This document shows, piece after piece, positions 53,129 through 64,000 of a stretch of DNA of 64,000 bases. Origin of the DNA: Dirofilaria immitis (lineage: Eukaryota > Nematoda > Chromadorea > Rhabditida > Onchocercidae). Position 1 is the stretch's first letter; each line of letters begins with the position of its first letter. The notes beneath the pieces were generated by a model, which worked only from the letters and a program-made list of their open reading frames with translations, had not been told where the DNA came from and ran no database searches. The translations under genes and the position numbers were made by a program. The stretch is taken from contig JAKNDB010000105.1 of NCBI GenBank assembly GCA_024305405.1, positions 2,789,501-2,853,500 of the forward strand, read 5' to 3'.

Positions 53129-54006
53129 TATGCATACTATCGATGAGTGTCACATCATCCTTGCCTCCACTGTAAGAGGTTAGAGGCAGGACAGATAGAA
53201 TGAAGTGTATGTTTATATGCCAATGCTGTTCATTCGAGAAGGGAACAAGAGAGAAGAGAAGTTACCGTAGGCGAATTAAAAAATATGGCTGAACGACATT
53301 GTCACCATCATCATGAAGTGAAGAAGGCAATGTGATAATAACCATATTTACTACTGCTTATTAAGCTTGAATAGATACCTGTAAATTTCATTTCATTCAT
53401 TATTAGTATCCTGATGTATCGTAGTGATATCGATTTATGTTTCACCTTTACCTATCTTTGATAGGCAGAGAATTCATAGATCAGATTGTTAGGTATTCAT
53501 ATGTAACTCATATCAGTCATGAAGAATAATAAAAATCATTCTACTTTATGAATTTCTTGGTTTTATCGCTTCTGTTAACCACACTAGTAACAAGAGAGTC
53601 ATCAAGAAAATGAGGAAATGAGCTCTTTGTAGATCTAAACGAATTGGTAGATGTGGACCATTCCGCTGAAACATCAATTATCAATTTATTGACATTGTTT
53701 GTTTTCGATGTTATAATCATGTAAGTAGGGAGCATGCTCATTTTCGAGTGTGCTGAAGTATGGAATGCGAAATTTAGAATTACAGAGGCTTATATCTTTT
53801 CATTGTGATTGTGTTTGTTAATTAGATATCATCGATTTGCGAATTTCAATGTGTTCACTATTCTTTCATAATTTTGCTATTAAAGTGTAACATTTCAGAC
53901 ATCATGCTAATTTATGTACTCTTGACTGTTGTCTCAGTCAGTTGCTAAAAAGCTCAGAGATAAGTACTCTTAGATTCTTATAAGAGCGAACGGATCATAT
54001 ATTTCG

Positions 54007-55260
54007 ATGCTGCTTTCATCAGCAATGCTGCCTCATCTAAGTGCAGCGTTTAGAAACGGGAATTTAGGAACGCTTGATGCTGAAACCGATCAATCACCTA
54101 GCACTTCTGGTATGTTTCATTTTCTTATTGCAACGTTCCCGATCTTTTAAAACTGGAAAGTTTTTCTTGTGTTCCTGCCGAATTACGAAATTTAATGGCG
54201 GAAATCTTAGATTAAATTGATTGGAAGGGGTTTTGTATCTGTGGTGCAACAAAATTCAAATGATCGTATCTGTTTCTTGTGTCCATCGATTTTAGTTAAT
54301 GAGAAATGACAATATTGGATATCGAGCTTTGCTTTGTTTCTAAAATTTTGGCTTTTTCGATTTAGCGGTGATTCTGAGAGTGCATTCTATATCCTTATAA
54401 AGTATGACAGCATGAACGGAACTTTGATATAAGTTTGTATATGGTAAGGAACATAGATTTAAGAAAAGATTCGGGACTATAAGAATTTCAGACCACTTAA
54501 GTTATATATTCTTTAAAAATGATGGTTAATTATTGGTAGTATATTTGTCTGTTGCAGGTAATATTCAAAAACGAATTCAGTATGGTTTAATGAGCAATTT
54601 ATCAGGCAATGGCTTATCGTCGGTAGCTAATCCCGGAGATATCATAAATATAGCGGATGCTGATAATAATGATACGACGGATCAAACTGATCTGATTGAA
54701 GCAATTACGTTCGCGTCACTTTATGGTTTCCAGGTGTTCCAGTCCTTTTTATTTCTTAACTATTTAAACATTGTTTTTATTTCTCAGCCCCATGAGATGA
54801 GATGTATGTATTTTGGTGAATGGATTTTTGCAAAGCGTTTGATTACTCGTTATGGAGAAATGAAAAAAAATTTGGCTTCCTCCAAAAATCACTTCATCAT
54901 CATATATGAATAACGTTTCTTTTTTTTTTTATGGAGTAGTTCTGTAATATCTATGATTTTTCATCTCTTACGGGGAGCAGTTAAAAATTATTTCAGTTGC
55001 GAATCCAAATTCATTTTGATCTAATATTTTTCATAATTGGTTCTGTCGTACTTTCATCGGATTTTTTTGAGATTCTCGTAATCAAATAACGATGTGAAAC
55101 TTTATTTGCATAGATTATTCATTTTATACAGGCTGTACCAATACGTATCAAAATTTTGTTACACCGTGCATTATCTACATTGACAAGAAAACGAGCCGAA
55201 GCAATCATTCGACGTACTGGTTGGAAAATAGATGATTTTGAGAGAGGATTTATCCAAGAG
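54007..55260 (+). CDS. bnc: basonuclin-like zinc-finger protein, N-terminal exons (continues past window)
   Basis: Three in-phase exons: 54007-54109 (MLLSSAMLPHLSAAFRNG, ending DQSPSTS), 54558-54733 (QYGLMSNLSGNGLSS, ending EAITFASLYGFQ) and 55132-55260 (AVPIRIKILLHRALSTLTRK, then RTGWKIDDFERGFIQE). The block LYGFQ-AVPIRIKILLHRAL...GWKIDDFERGFI matches the conserved N-terminal basonuclin segment (LYGTQAVPVRLKILLDRLF...GWTLRDYVRGYI), which lies before the paired C2H2 zinc fingers. Basonuclins are nuclear DNA-binding regulators. The upstream Cys-rich motif of the vertebrate proteins was not found, so an earlier exon may exist. The zinc-finger exons were not seen before the window ends, so this is a partial gene. 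Exact start uncertain. Confidence 0.75.
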
Positions 55261-55535
55261 GTAAGTTGATTTGGTAGCTGCTGTTGAAGTGATAGATTGC
55301 TTCTAAGTTATTTGATTTTAATTTCTTTTCGTCCTTTGTTTATAATATATGTAGGCATCTTTTTTGTTTCCTTTTCCAAAGCACTTATTGAGCATTTTAC
55401 TGTTAAATTTTTCATCCAAAGATAAATGTTTAGTATCACGTTCAATCTGTTGCTTTGCTTTTATAATCCATTTAAACATAAATATAAATATATTTTGTTA
55501 TCTTTTCGAATTATACTACAGTCCTTTTCTCATCT

Positions 55536-55566
<31 letters not shown>

Positions 55567-58500
55567 TTATTCCATCTTTCAAATAGGCTACAATCTTCTC
55601 CTTCGCAATAACACTACATCAAAAATTCATTATAAGATTTTAAACAACAGAAACATTCATTTCTATTTTTGTGAGATAAAAAGCGGTGCATATAATCCAT
55701 CTATGTAATTACTTGAAGTGACATTTTCTTGATAACATAATACTGCTGAAAGTTTTAGACCTCATTTTCTAATTTTTCATATTACGGTTCCTGCATTATG
55801 ATTTTCATTATTGTGAAAGAACATCACCTATCACCTTCTATGGTTCTTTACTTTTTTATAAATAATTCAGAACTAATACGACTATTTATTTTTATTAGTA
55901 GAGCTTAAACCCATCTGTTTTTATCGTCTGCATGGCAATCTATTATGGATTATCAGGTATTTCTATAATTTCTCCAATACTTTTTCCATGACTAAGCACA
56001 TATATCGCAAGAAAATTTCTTAGCTCATATTGTTAAGTAGCACCTTATAAAGTTTGTCAGTTCTACCCCATTAATTATTGGAAAAACATGAAACATACTA
56101 CTGCAAGATACATTCACCATGAAAATTTTAATAATTAGAAGTTTGTTCCATTTACCATTAACGTCATATATATTAGAATGATGGGAATTTTCCAACATTT
56201 AAAAGATTCCTTTTACAGTTTGAGTGTATTATTATGTTAATAACAACTGAAATCTATAAGTTCTATACGATTTGTGTGCATTGCATATTAATGTGTTGTT
56301 ATGTTAGTTTCTAGCTTGTGGTAGTGCGTCTTTTATTAAATAGTGAAATATGAAATATTGTCTTTATGTAAAAAAAAGGCATTAGCATCGATTTGAAATA
56401 ATCACATTAGCACCAATCTCATCAGAAGTGGGAGGCATGGAATGCGAAGACTTCAGTTTTATCAAGTTAATAAATTTTTGATCGAATGTCCTCAGTAGTT
56501 GGAAGGAGATACTGCACACAAAATGATTGCTGAAATATGTCGAATGAACTACTATCGTCATTCAGCTTAATCTCACTTATTTATTAAGTACCTTATAAGG
56601 TATCGTATCCCAAATATCCAAGGAACAATATTCATGAAAAAGGCTAAGCTTTACCAGAATTTCAGAATTATAGATTAAAATTTTACTATTAATTACTTTT
56701 ATTATTTTTTGGAACACGGAATAAAATCAGCTTCGTTCTACTTATTCGTGAATTATAAAAAAATTTCAACAACGTCGAATTCAAATGTGTTTCAGTTTCT
56801 TGCAGAAGAATATATACTGCATCGAATTAATAAAAGAAATGGACACGAGCTTTCGGTCAGGATTACTACACTTTACGTCTCGTATCGATCAAGAAATGGG
56901 CAAGATAAGACGATATTTCATCACACAGATATTCACTACTTTTCTCAATTACAGGAAATTAATTGGATCATCAATCTAAATACAGTTATTTGCGCTTCTT
57001 TTTCATTTTTTACATGCTGCAAAAAATGCTGATGAAATAGATAGATCTTGAGAGCTGGATATAAAAAGCAGATAATGTTTTGGAGATTAAAGAATCGAAG
57101 TGATGTCGTACTCAAACTCAAATTACAAATGTCTGTCTAGGCGAAGTCAGCAGTTATATATGGGAATAAGAAATAAATATGCTTCTAATCTCCAAATAAA
57201 ACTGGAAGTCGAAAGATATTAGAACAATGAAACCGGATATAATCTTAAAATGATCAGTGCTGTCCAATGAGTATTACGATTTGGGACGAATGAACTTTAA
57301 CGCTAATGAGTCTCGAAGTTCGTTAAAAGAAAAACAATGAATCGATCAATTTCAACCATTATCTTTGCAGAATTTTGTAAGGAATTTTACACCAGATGAA
57401 CTGCTTAATCGATTTTGTCGTAGTTTCGAATGTGAAATCCGATAGGCACGATACGTTCTTTGCATTTTCGACGAGTAATAGATAAATTATTGCAGCCTCA
57501 ATGATATTAATAATAAAAGAAGCATTCAGTCAAGCTTTGAGAACACAATGATGTCCAACAGCACAAAGAATAATTCTAATGAATCCGACAATGGTTATGC
57601 GAGATATTTATCGCAGTAACATCAAGAGCATCAAATAAATGTTGATGATTTTGATGAAATATTGTCATTTTAGGAATTATTTCCTCCACAGCGCACTTCA
57701 CTGTTGAGTAAACATTTATCATATTGACATGAGATCATTTATGTGTACAATTTTAATTCAATATTGGAATTCATCTTTTGGGTCTTTTGGATTTGGTTTC
57801 GAGTCTTTAAAGCTGAAAAATAAACATGAAGCGAATATTTTTCCAATTAATTCATTAAATTAATTGATCTTAACAATCAGTGTTAACTTGAGTTTATAAT
57901 TAAACATATAAGCTTTCATGAAATATTTCGGGTGACGCTTTAAATTTGAGAATTAAAAAACACGTAGTTTCAGTATTTTGAGGAAACTGATCAATTAAAT
58001 ATAAACATTCATTTCCTCATATGCGTTTTGGAATCGAGATGCTAGATAATGCGCTCAATCAAATTAAATGTAACATGGACGGTTTTCTACTATTTTGTAA
58101 CATGAACTGAATGTATCGCTAACTTATATTCGCATAGAGCATTGGATCACTTCTTGATTCGATAATTTTTCCTCCTATCCGATGCAAGCATCATCAAAAA
58201 CATTATCGACTAGAGCAGTTGGAATTTTGTAGCATTTCGAGTATTGCATCGGATAGATGGATAAATGTGCTTATGTGATATGGACGAATGCTGATTATTC
58301 ATCTAATAAAAGCTTCTGTCGTTTTGTTGGCACTTTTTGACACTTTCCCTAGGGTCCACTGATTTTTGCTGTTGATGCTTTTGCGATGCTGGCAATGCTA
58401 TCATGCTTTGACAGTGATGACAGATTTGCATGGAGTTTTTATTGGTAGTGAAAAGTGACCTTACGAAGCAAACAACTCCCTTGAGACATATTGCTGTTAC

Positions 58501-61500
58501 CAGTAGTTTATTCCCGTAAATTTCCTCCAATCTACTGCTTCAGCAGTTCCTTACGTCCATTCATCTTTTTATCTCATTTCCTTGTCCATAGGATAATGTT
58601 CTATTCCATCTTATTTCTAGAAACGTAGTCATCGACGAATTCGCTCTGGATGATTGTTTTTCTTTCTTTATATAGATTAAAATTTGAAATTTGTTCTAAA
58701 AATTTTGGGAATGTTAGCAGTGAGCAATTTTAGTTAATGAAATGTTTGTGGCTTTGTTTTTATTACCTGATATCCTTAATTACCACAATTTTGTTCTCTG
58801 TGTTTGCTGCGAACTGTCATCAAATATGTATGCATATTTATTTGTGTTGATTCAGCTGTATTTCAATGTACCCTCACAAAAAGTTCCTTTTTTCTTCTGG
58901 AAAAAATGTGATAGTTTTGAAATGGCGTTAAATGTATAAGTGTCATATTGAATGACTGTCCCTATTTGGTAATAAATGGCATTCATACCATTTGAGCCAT
59001 CCCACTCACTCTTGAAATGTTGCTATAAGATTTTGTTGACTACTTCCTTCCTTATTCTTAAATTAGAAATTATATGCAGCATGATTTGTTTATATCTCCT
59101 TTCATTAATCGCTAATTTAAGTACTATCTCTGCATCCTGAAGAAACCAGTCTGATGAAAATAAGTTCTTCATTTTTATCTTATTATTAATCTTAATTTTA
59201 TAGTTTGTATGTATAGAGTTATAAGGACTTTGTCAGAATAACTCATTTGTCGATTCCTTTATTTGCTAAAAGCAGGATCTGTATTTATCATTATTCAGTC
59301 TACGAAGTTTCTTCCAGTAATAGAAGTCTGGATCGCTGTTATTTAATAAATTACGAACCGGTCAACTAACCGAAATACATTTAACAACTAAAGACTTCTA
59401 TTTCCCTTCTTATTTTTGTATTTTCTCGTTCTATAATTTTATCTTTAACAACAACAGAGAACTCTTTCAATATGTTTATGTAATTAATATCATCATCACC
59501 TATTTCATTACATTTGCCCAAATTTATCAACTTAAAAGTTTGAGAATATAGGCATGAAATTACTTTTTTACGAAGGATTCGGAGATTTCCTGGTTTCCGA
59601 TAGATGATCTGAATCAGTAACAATTTAATCAATGTAAAGTAGTGAAATGGACATAAGAGACTGTTGTATCGCGCCATATATCATCTAACATGAACTTAAA
59701 GCACATATATGACATCGCACATATATAATGATGTCATATATATGCTCAAAAAATTTACAATTCTACCACTTCAGCAGTAGAGATTGCAATGAGTCTTTTG
59801 TTGATTTCACAGTCGCACGCTTATTTCTTATCTTTTCTTGAGAAAGATTTGTGAATTCAAGTAATATAATCATTACTTGATCTTCAGCTGATCAGCAGCT
59901 TTCAGCTTGCTTCAAGTATCTGTGGTGTGTTGACTGTTACATCCATTTATCTTCGTTAAATTGGAGACAGTGAAAATTTCTAATCAGTTAAGGAGACTTA
60001 GTTAACAAGTATGGGTGCAATATGACAGATTTTAGTTCAAATGCATATTACATATCTACTACCGTATTCCCTATCCTTTACGATTTCCAAGCGTTTATTT
60101 GTTGTGTGTCATATTTCATATCACACATTAGTGTATATCCCTGCTTGTCTATTCATTAGTATCACCTTTTCCGTGCAGAGGGAATACAGGTAGCACCAAC
60201 GACCATTCTATTATCGATCTTGTTGAAATTCTTCCATTCAACAAATTCCCACATATGACGCGAGTGAGAGCACGTTCTTGAATACTGTCAATATATCATT
60301 TCGTCGTTACCATACCATGTCATGTTGTTATAAAAGCTTCATATTCTTGAAAGACTGGATTTCATAAGATGCCGAGTATATGTAAGTAATGTTCGTTCTT
60401 TTGCAAAATGAATGTTCCATAAGATGGATAGCAAGCCTGATAAGTATTATTTATGAGTTTTGACATTGCTAAGCTGGTCTATGCTGATCTGATTATCAAA
60501 AAAATATGAAGGAATAAGAAATGTCAAAGTCGTCGCAAAAGTAATGAATTTTGCATATTTCAGTTTTTTTCCTTTTTTTGTAAAGGAAGTATTTTGCTTA
60601 GGAAAAAAATTTGGCAAAGGTTTATTTATTCGAGAATTTATTATTATAAATTTCTCATTCAATTAAAGCGAAGTGAATAGAGCGCAGTTTCATATTTTCT
60701 AAAGAAAATGGAGATAAAGCAGAATTGGTGAGATGAGTTAAGGATATGATGACATCGTCTGACGACTATTTGTGTTTAAACGAAAAGCTGCAATTTTTTT
60801 CTTTTGGTAAACGAAAAGGCGTTGATAGCTCTTTGAATTTGATATAGTGTTTTTGGAATCGAGATAGGACGGCATAATATAGACAAACAGAAAAATAGAC
60901 AAATGCTTCATCGTTTATACCGAATATCTGTTAACTCAGAATTTCTGACTCTTCTCTATAACTGAGGCAAAAGAAAGAGGAGCATAATTATGTTTTGGAT
61001 AAATTACTGCTGAAGAGCAAACGTTTCAGTGTGTGGCTTCCGAAAAGAAGGGACAAGATTGAAGCATTTGTTGTTCGGTTCGGATAAGCCTCCTTTGGAA
61101 AAAAAAGCATATAATATTCAGGAAGTGGTGACTTGAATGATTTATCGTGCACACCCTGAAGATGCTGTTCTTCGGCGAAGGTGACACTATATGAACTAAG
61201 TCTATGAGATTGCATTCTAACATCTTTTAGATCTATACTATTTTCAGAACATCATCCCCACCATCTTCATTAAATCTATTCATTTTCAGACTTATTGTAA
61301 ATTATAGGCTGAAAGTTTAATCTGAAGTTTTTCTAGATGAGTAGGGTTTTGTGAAATTGAAACGCGTAATAAATGAGTATTGATATTATCCTATTGGTTA
61401 AATTTATTGATTAAAGATTGTAAGTTGTATGTTTTACTGGTTGATCAGCAATGTTCGATATTCCAATCCCAAAAATATACTTAAAAGTGCCAAGAAAGAA

Positions 61501-64000
61501 ATTTTCCACTAAAAGAGTATAATACCACCATGAAAGACATCTAGTTTTGAAATAAAGATTTAAAACAGAATGACAATGTCATTCATTTGAATATGTAGTG
61601 TGGACATAAGCTGAACGAAGAGCTAAGGCTTAAATTAGGTATCAGGATAAATCGGTGCCTTACTGGAACATAGAGTAACGTCATGGTCCATGAATTTATA
61701 TACCCTGACATCCGGTGAGATATGTCTTTAAATGATGCAATATTTCTTGATCAAATGTACCTCTTAGCAGTACAAAATATGTAAAATTGAAATATTCATT
61801 AGTAATAAAAAAATTGAATGAAGCATAACTGCTGCATTAAATTTTATAGCTAAACATGTTTATGTGTCTCAATTCAGCTAGCACTAAAATTTTTAAGTGA
61901 AGAGTCAAAGTATAAATTGTAATAAAAGTAGTGTTATTTTTGTAAATACGGAAACATTTATTCTAAAATATTCTGAAGACGAAAGAGTTCACTTTGGATA
62001 CTACTTAAGATTGAATTAGCTTGCTGTTAATTATATTTGCATCATTATAGCATTCATTAATTTTGGGAAGCTTATATTGATGCATTTTAATTGTGAACCA
62101 TAAAAAATGTGCTTCAGTTTTAATGATTAAGGTATCATCTCAATGTATCATTTCGTTATTTCGAAAATCATATCGGAAAAAGTGAATTGGTCCCGTTGGT
62201 GATGATAATAATGAAAAGATGTGCAGAGACAATCACAGCAATTTTCAAAAGCCATTAGATGTGCTGTAATAAACGAGCTTTTGAAAGATGTTATTTTAAC
62301 AACAAAATTGCATAGTGACATTATCTGTTCCGCTTTATATGGACATCACGTGGCTACGACGGCCTTTGTGAATCTTTCTTGGTTGAAAGCTTGTATTTCT
62401 ATAATCTTCTTCTTCAAAGAATTAAGTATATATTTCCTTATTTTTATTGCATATGGCAGCCTATGAGTATGCATTACATATGTAATCAATTGAATACCTT
62501 TTTTTTGATTTAATTTCAATCAAATAAATGCTTCTTCATCTATCGGCTTTTATTAAATTTCTCTTTCTGAGTGATTGTAGACAGATGATTAGGAGTACGC
62601 TCATGATTTATTCAGGAAATTATCTAGTATTCATATGAAATTAAATGTTTTTTGTTCGCATTTTTTCCATGATCACTTACAATCATTCAAACTTTTTAGC
62701 AAATCAAAATTGGTTTGCAAAATTTTTAATTTTAGGAATTTATATATATGTATACAAATATATAAAGATATGCTCATATGAGATTAAATTTTTTTGGGGA
62801 GGCTATGGTTTACATTTGCTGTAGTCCGCTCACTGCAATTTAGCTGGTTATCTTTTCAGATATATATGTAAATTTATTTAGGAGTATATGAAGGTGTACT
62901 ATATCTTTTCTATTTAATGAGTCCATAATATTCTATTTCTAGAACTGTATATGACTTGAATGCGAAGTATCTACTCCTCAGATGTTGCACACCTGATACA
63001 TTTGCACTGTGATGCATTTCTAAATTACCATATACGAATAATTAATTATGGCGCATTATTTAGCATGCAAAATATTGATAAAAATGGTAAATATAAATAC
63101 CAACGTTTAGGGCATAGAACTACAGATATTTGGATCTGGAAGTTCGTAATATTAACCATCAAACTGTTTTATTTAATATTCTCCGGATAAGAGTATTAAC
63201 ATCCATTTAATCCTATCTGACTAATAGTTGTTAGTTCTGATCGTTACTTATTGAAAATCATTTTACCGAATTTCTACAGCAGTTGATGCTTGTAACTTTT
63301 GCCCTCAATAATATGCCCTCCTTAAATTTTATAGAAATTTTTAATGCAGCTATTAGTAAGATGGTGTGCTAGCTGGATTAAACATTTAAATAAAAGAAGA
63401 TCAATTCTATGTTTGCTATTGTTTTTGTTTTATCCGGCTGAAAAAATTGTAATTTGAAATGTTTTTCCATCAAGTGATTATAAGACGAAAATATTAAATT
63501 TGGTCGATCTATCATGTACGGAGATTTTATTACGTCAAAATGCTTATAAATATAAATTTGGAATTATTGCAATTGTCTATTTCTGTCTTCACTAATGTAA
63601 ACCTGGACGCTTTATATCTTATGAGTGATGTCTTCAGTAAGATCTGATATATTTCGTGGATTTTTATACTGGTAAAGCAGCGCAACAAAACGAATTATTG
63701 AATGTAATTTGAAAGTAGCTTGCAGAATGGAAATGAAGATGAAACAACACAATTTTTCGGCGGTATATTTGGCGCAGTCGGAGAAAAGGCGGAGCGCTTT
63801 TAAAGTAAAATAATTGAATGCAATTTCCAAGTATTGCTGTTGTTAGTGATCAGTTATTCTCGTTGTTCTTACTGCACTAGTGATATTATTACTTATTGGT
63901 ATTTATAATGATTAATCTAGATTTCATCATTTCAAGATTGAAGTCGGCTAATTATTATCGATTTTAGTCCTGAAATGAAGCTAAAATAGACTGACAAAGT
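55261..64000. other. long intron of the basonuclin-like gene or intergenic DNA
   Basis: Begins with the donor GTAAGTTG. I found no convincing exon in 8.7 kb. Short ORFs, including a Cys-containing minus-strand one at 58303-58530 (VVCFVRSLFTTNKNSMQICH), are not recognisable. A (TA)n repeat lies at 55541-55566. Confidence 0.5.
55541..55566. repeat. TA dinucleotide repeat
   Basis: Perfect (TA)n of about 26 bp inside the presumed first long intron of the basonuclin-like gene. Confidence 0.95.

Larger units (their letters stand above)
44189..54006. other. 10-kb gene-poor, microsatellite-rich region
   Basis: No protein-coding exon is supported. PGD 3' UTR signals (AATAAACTC near 44321) are at the left edge. 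Several microsatellites and a large triplet-repeat tract are listed separately. Strong plus-strand donors (GTAAGTGT at about 48466, GTAAGTAT at about 52243) could end untranslated first exons of the basonuclin-like gene. Most of the remainder is unremarkable. Confidence 0.55.

Noticed and set aside
56709..57032. 107-residue plus-strand ORF
   Set aside because: No recognisable motif, no splice context, composition like neighbouring non-coding DNA.
57373..57446. Possible exon NFVRNFTPDELLNRFCRSFE after TTTGCAG
   Set aside because: Good acceptor, but the frame stops after 24 codons and does not match the expected basonuclin continuation.
58303..58530. Minus-strand 75-residue ORF with CHHC motif
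   Set aside because: The CxxC-like pair is isolated; no zinc-finger spacing, no splice context, wrong strand for the basonuclin-like gene.
62221..62466. 81-residue plus-strand ORF
   Set aside because: Nothing resembles basonuclin zinc fingers; no acceptor in frame; treated as chance.

Overview
The window looks like nuclear DNA of a nematode, probably a spirurid or filarial-type (clade III) worm. The evidence is AT-rich DNA, genes cut into many 60-200 bp exons with GT..TTTCAG or TTTTAG borders, candidate trans-splice acceptors within 0-17 nt of start codons, and metazoan housekeeping proteins with nematode-like sequence. No species name can be supported. I saw no bacterial genes, rRNA, tRNA, CRISPR array or virus.

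Layout, left to right. 1-1560 (-): unresolved short splice-flanked coding pieces. 1981-3273 (-): KDEL receptor erd-2, four exons. 4712-10027 (-): a protein of about 860 aa in about 21 exons, probably a PPR/LRPPRC-like helical-repeat protein. 11759-17065 (-): CNNM/ancient conserved domain metal-transport family protein (DUF21 plus CBS pair). 17.1-21.6 kb: gene-free, with a MITE-like inverted repeat and a 624-bp-period tandem duplication. 21657-25120 (+): L-threonine 3-dehydrogenase with a mitochondrial presequence. 26836-28451 (-): eIF3 subunit K. 29715-36171 (-): an ankyrin-repeat protein joined to a GH20/hexosaminidase-D-like domain that appears to lack the catalytic Asp-Glu pair. 37695-44188 (+): 6-phosphogluconate dehydrogenase, all exons present but with several reading-frame breaks. 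44.2-54.0 kb: a gene-poor, microsatellite-rich stretch. 54007-55260 (+): first recognisable coding exons of a basonuclin-like zinc-finger gene, continuing past the window; 55.3-64 kb is probably its intron or intergenic DNA.

The genes do not form a single pathway. They serve secretory-pathway retrieval (erd-2), probable organellar RNA biology (PPR-like), Mg/metal transport (CNNM), mitochondrial threonine catabolism (TDH), translation initiation (eIF3K), the oxidative pentose phosphate pathway (PGD) and probable developmental transcription (basonuclin).

The most notable points are: (1) the ankyrin plus apparently non-catalytic GH20 protein, the best candidate here for something undescribed; (2) recurrent one-base indels, mostly contractions of short homopolymers, that break conserved proteins (PGD, eIF3K, the GH20 gene and erd-2), so either the assembly has systematic errors or PGD in particular is a pseudogene; (3) the structured repeat block at 17.86-19.48 kb; (4) a dense set of microsatellites upstream of the basonuclin exons.
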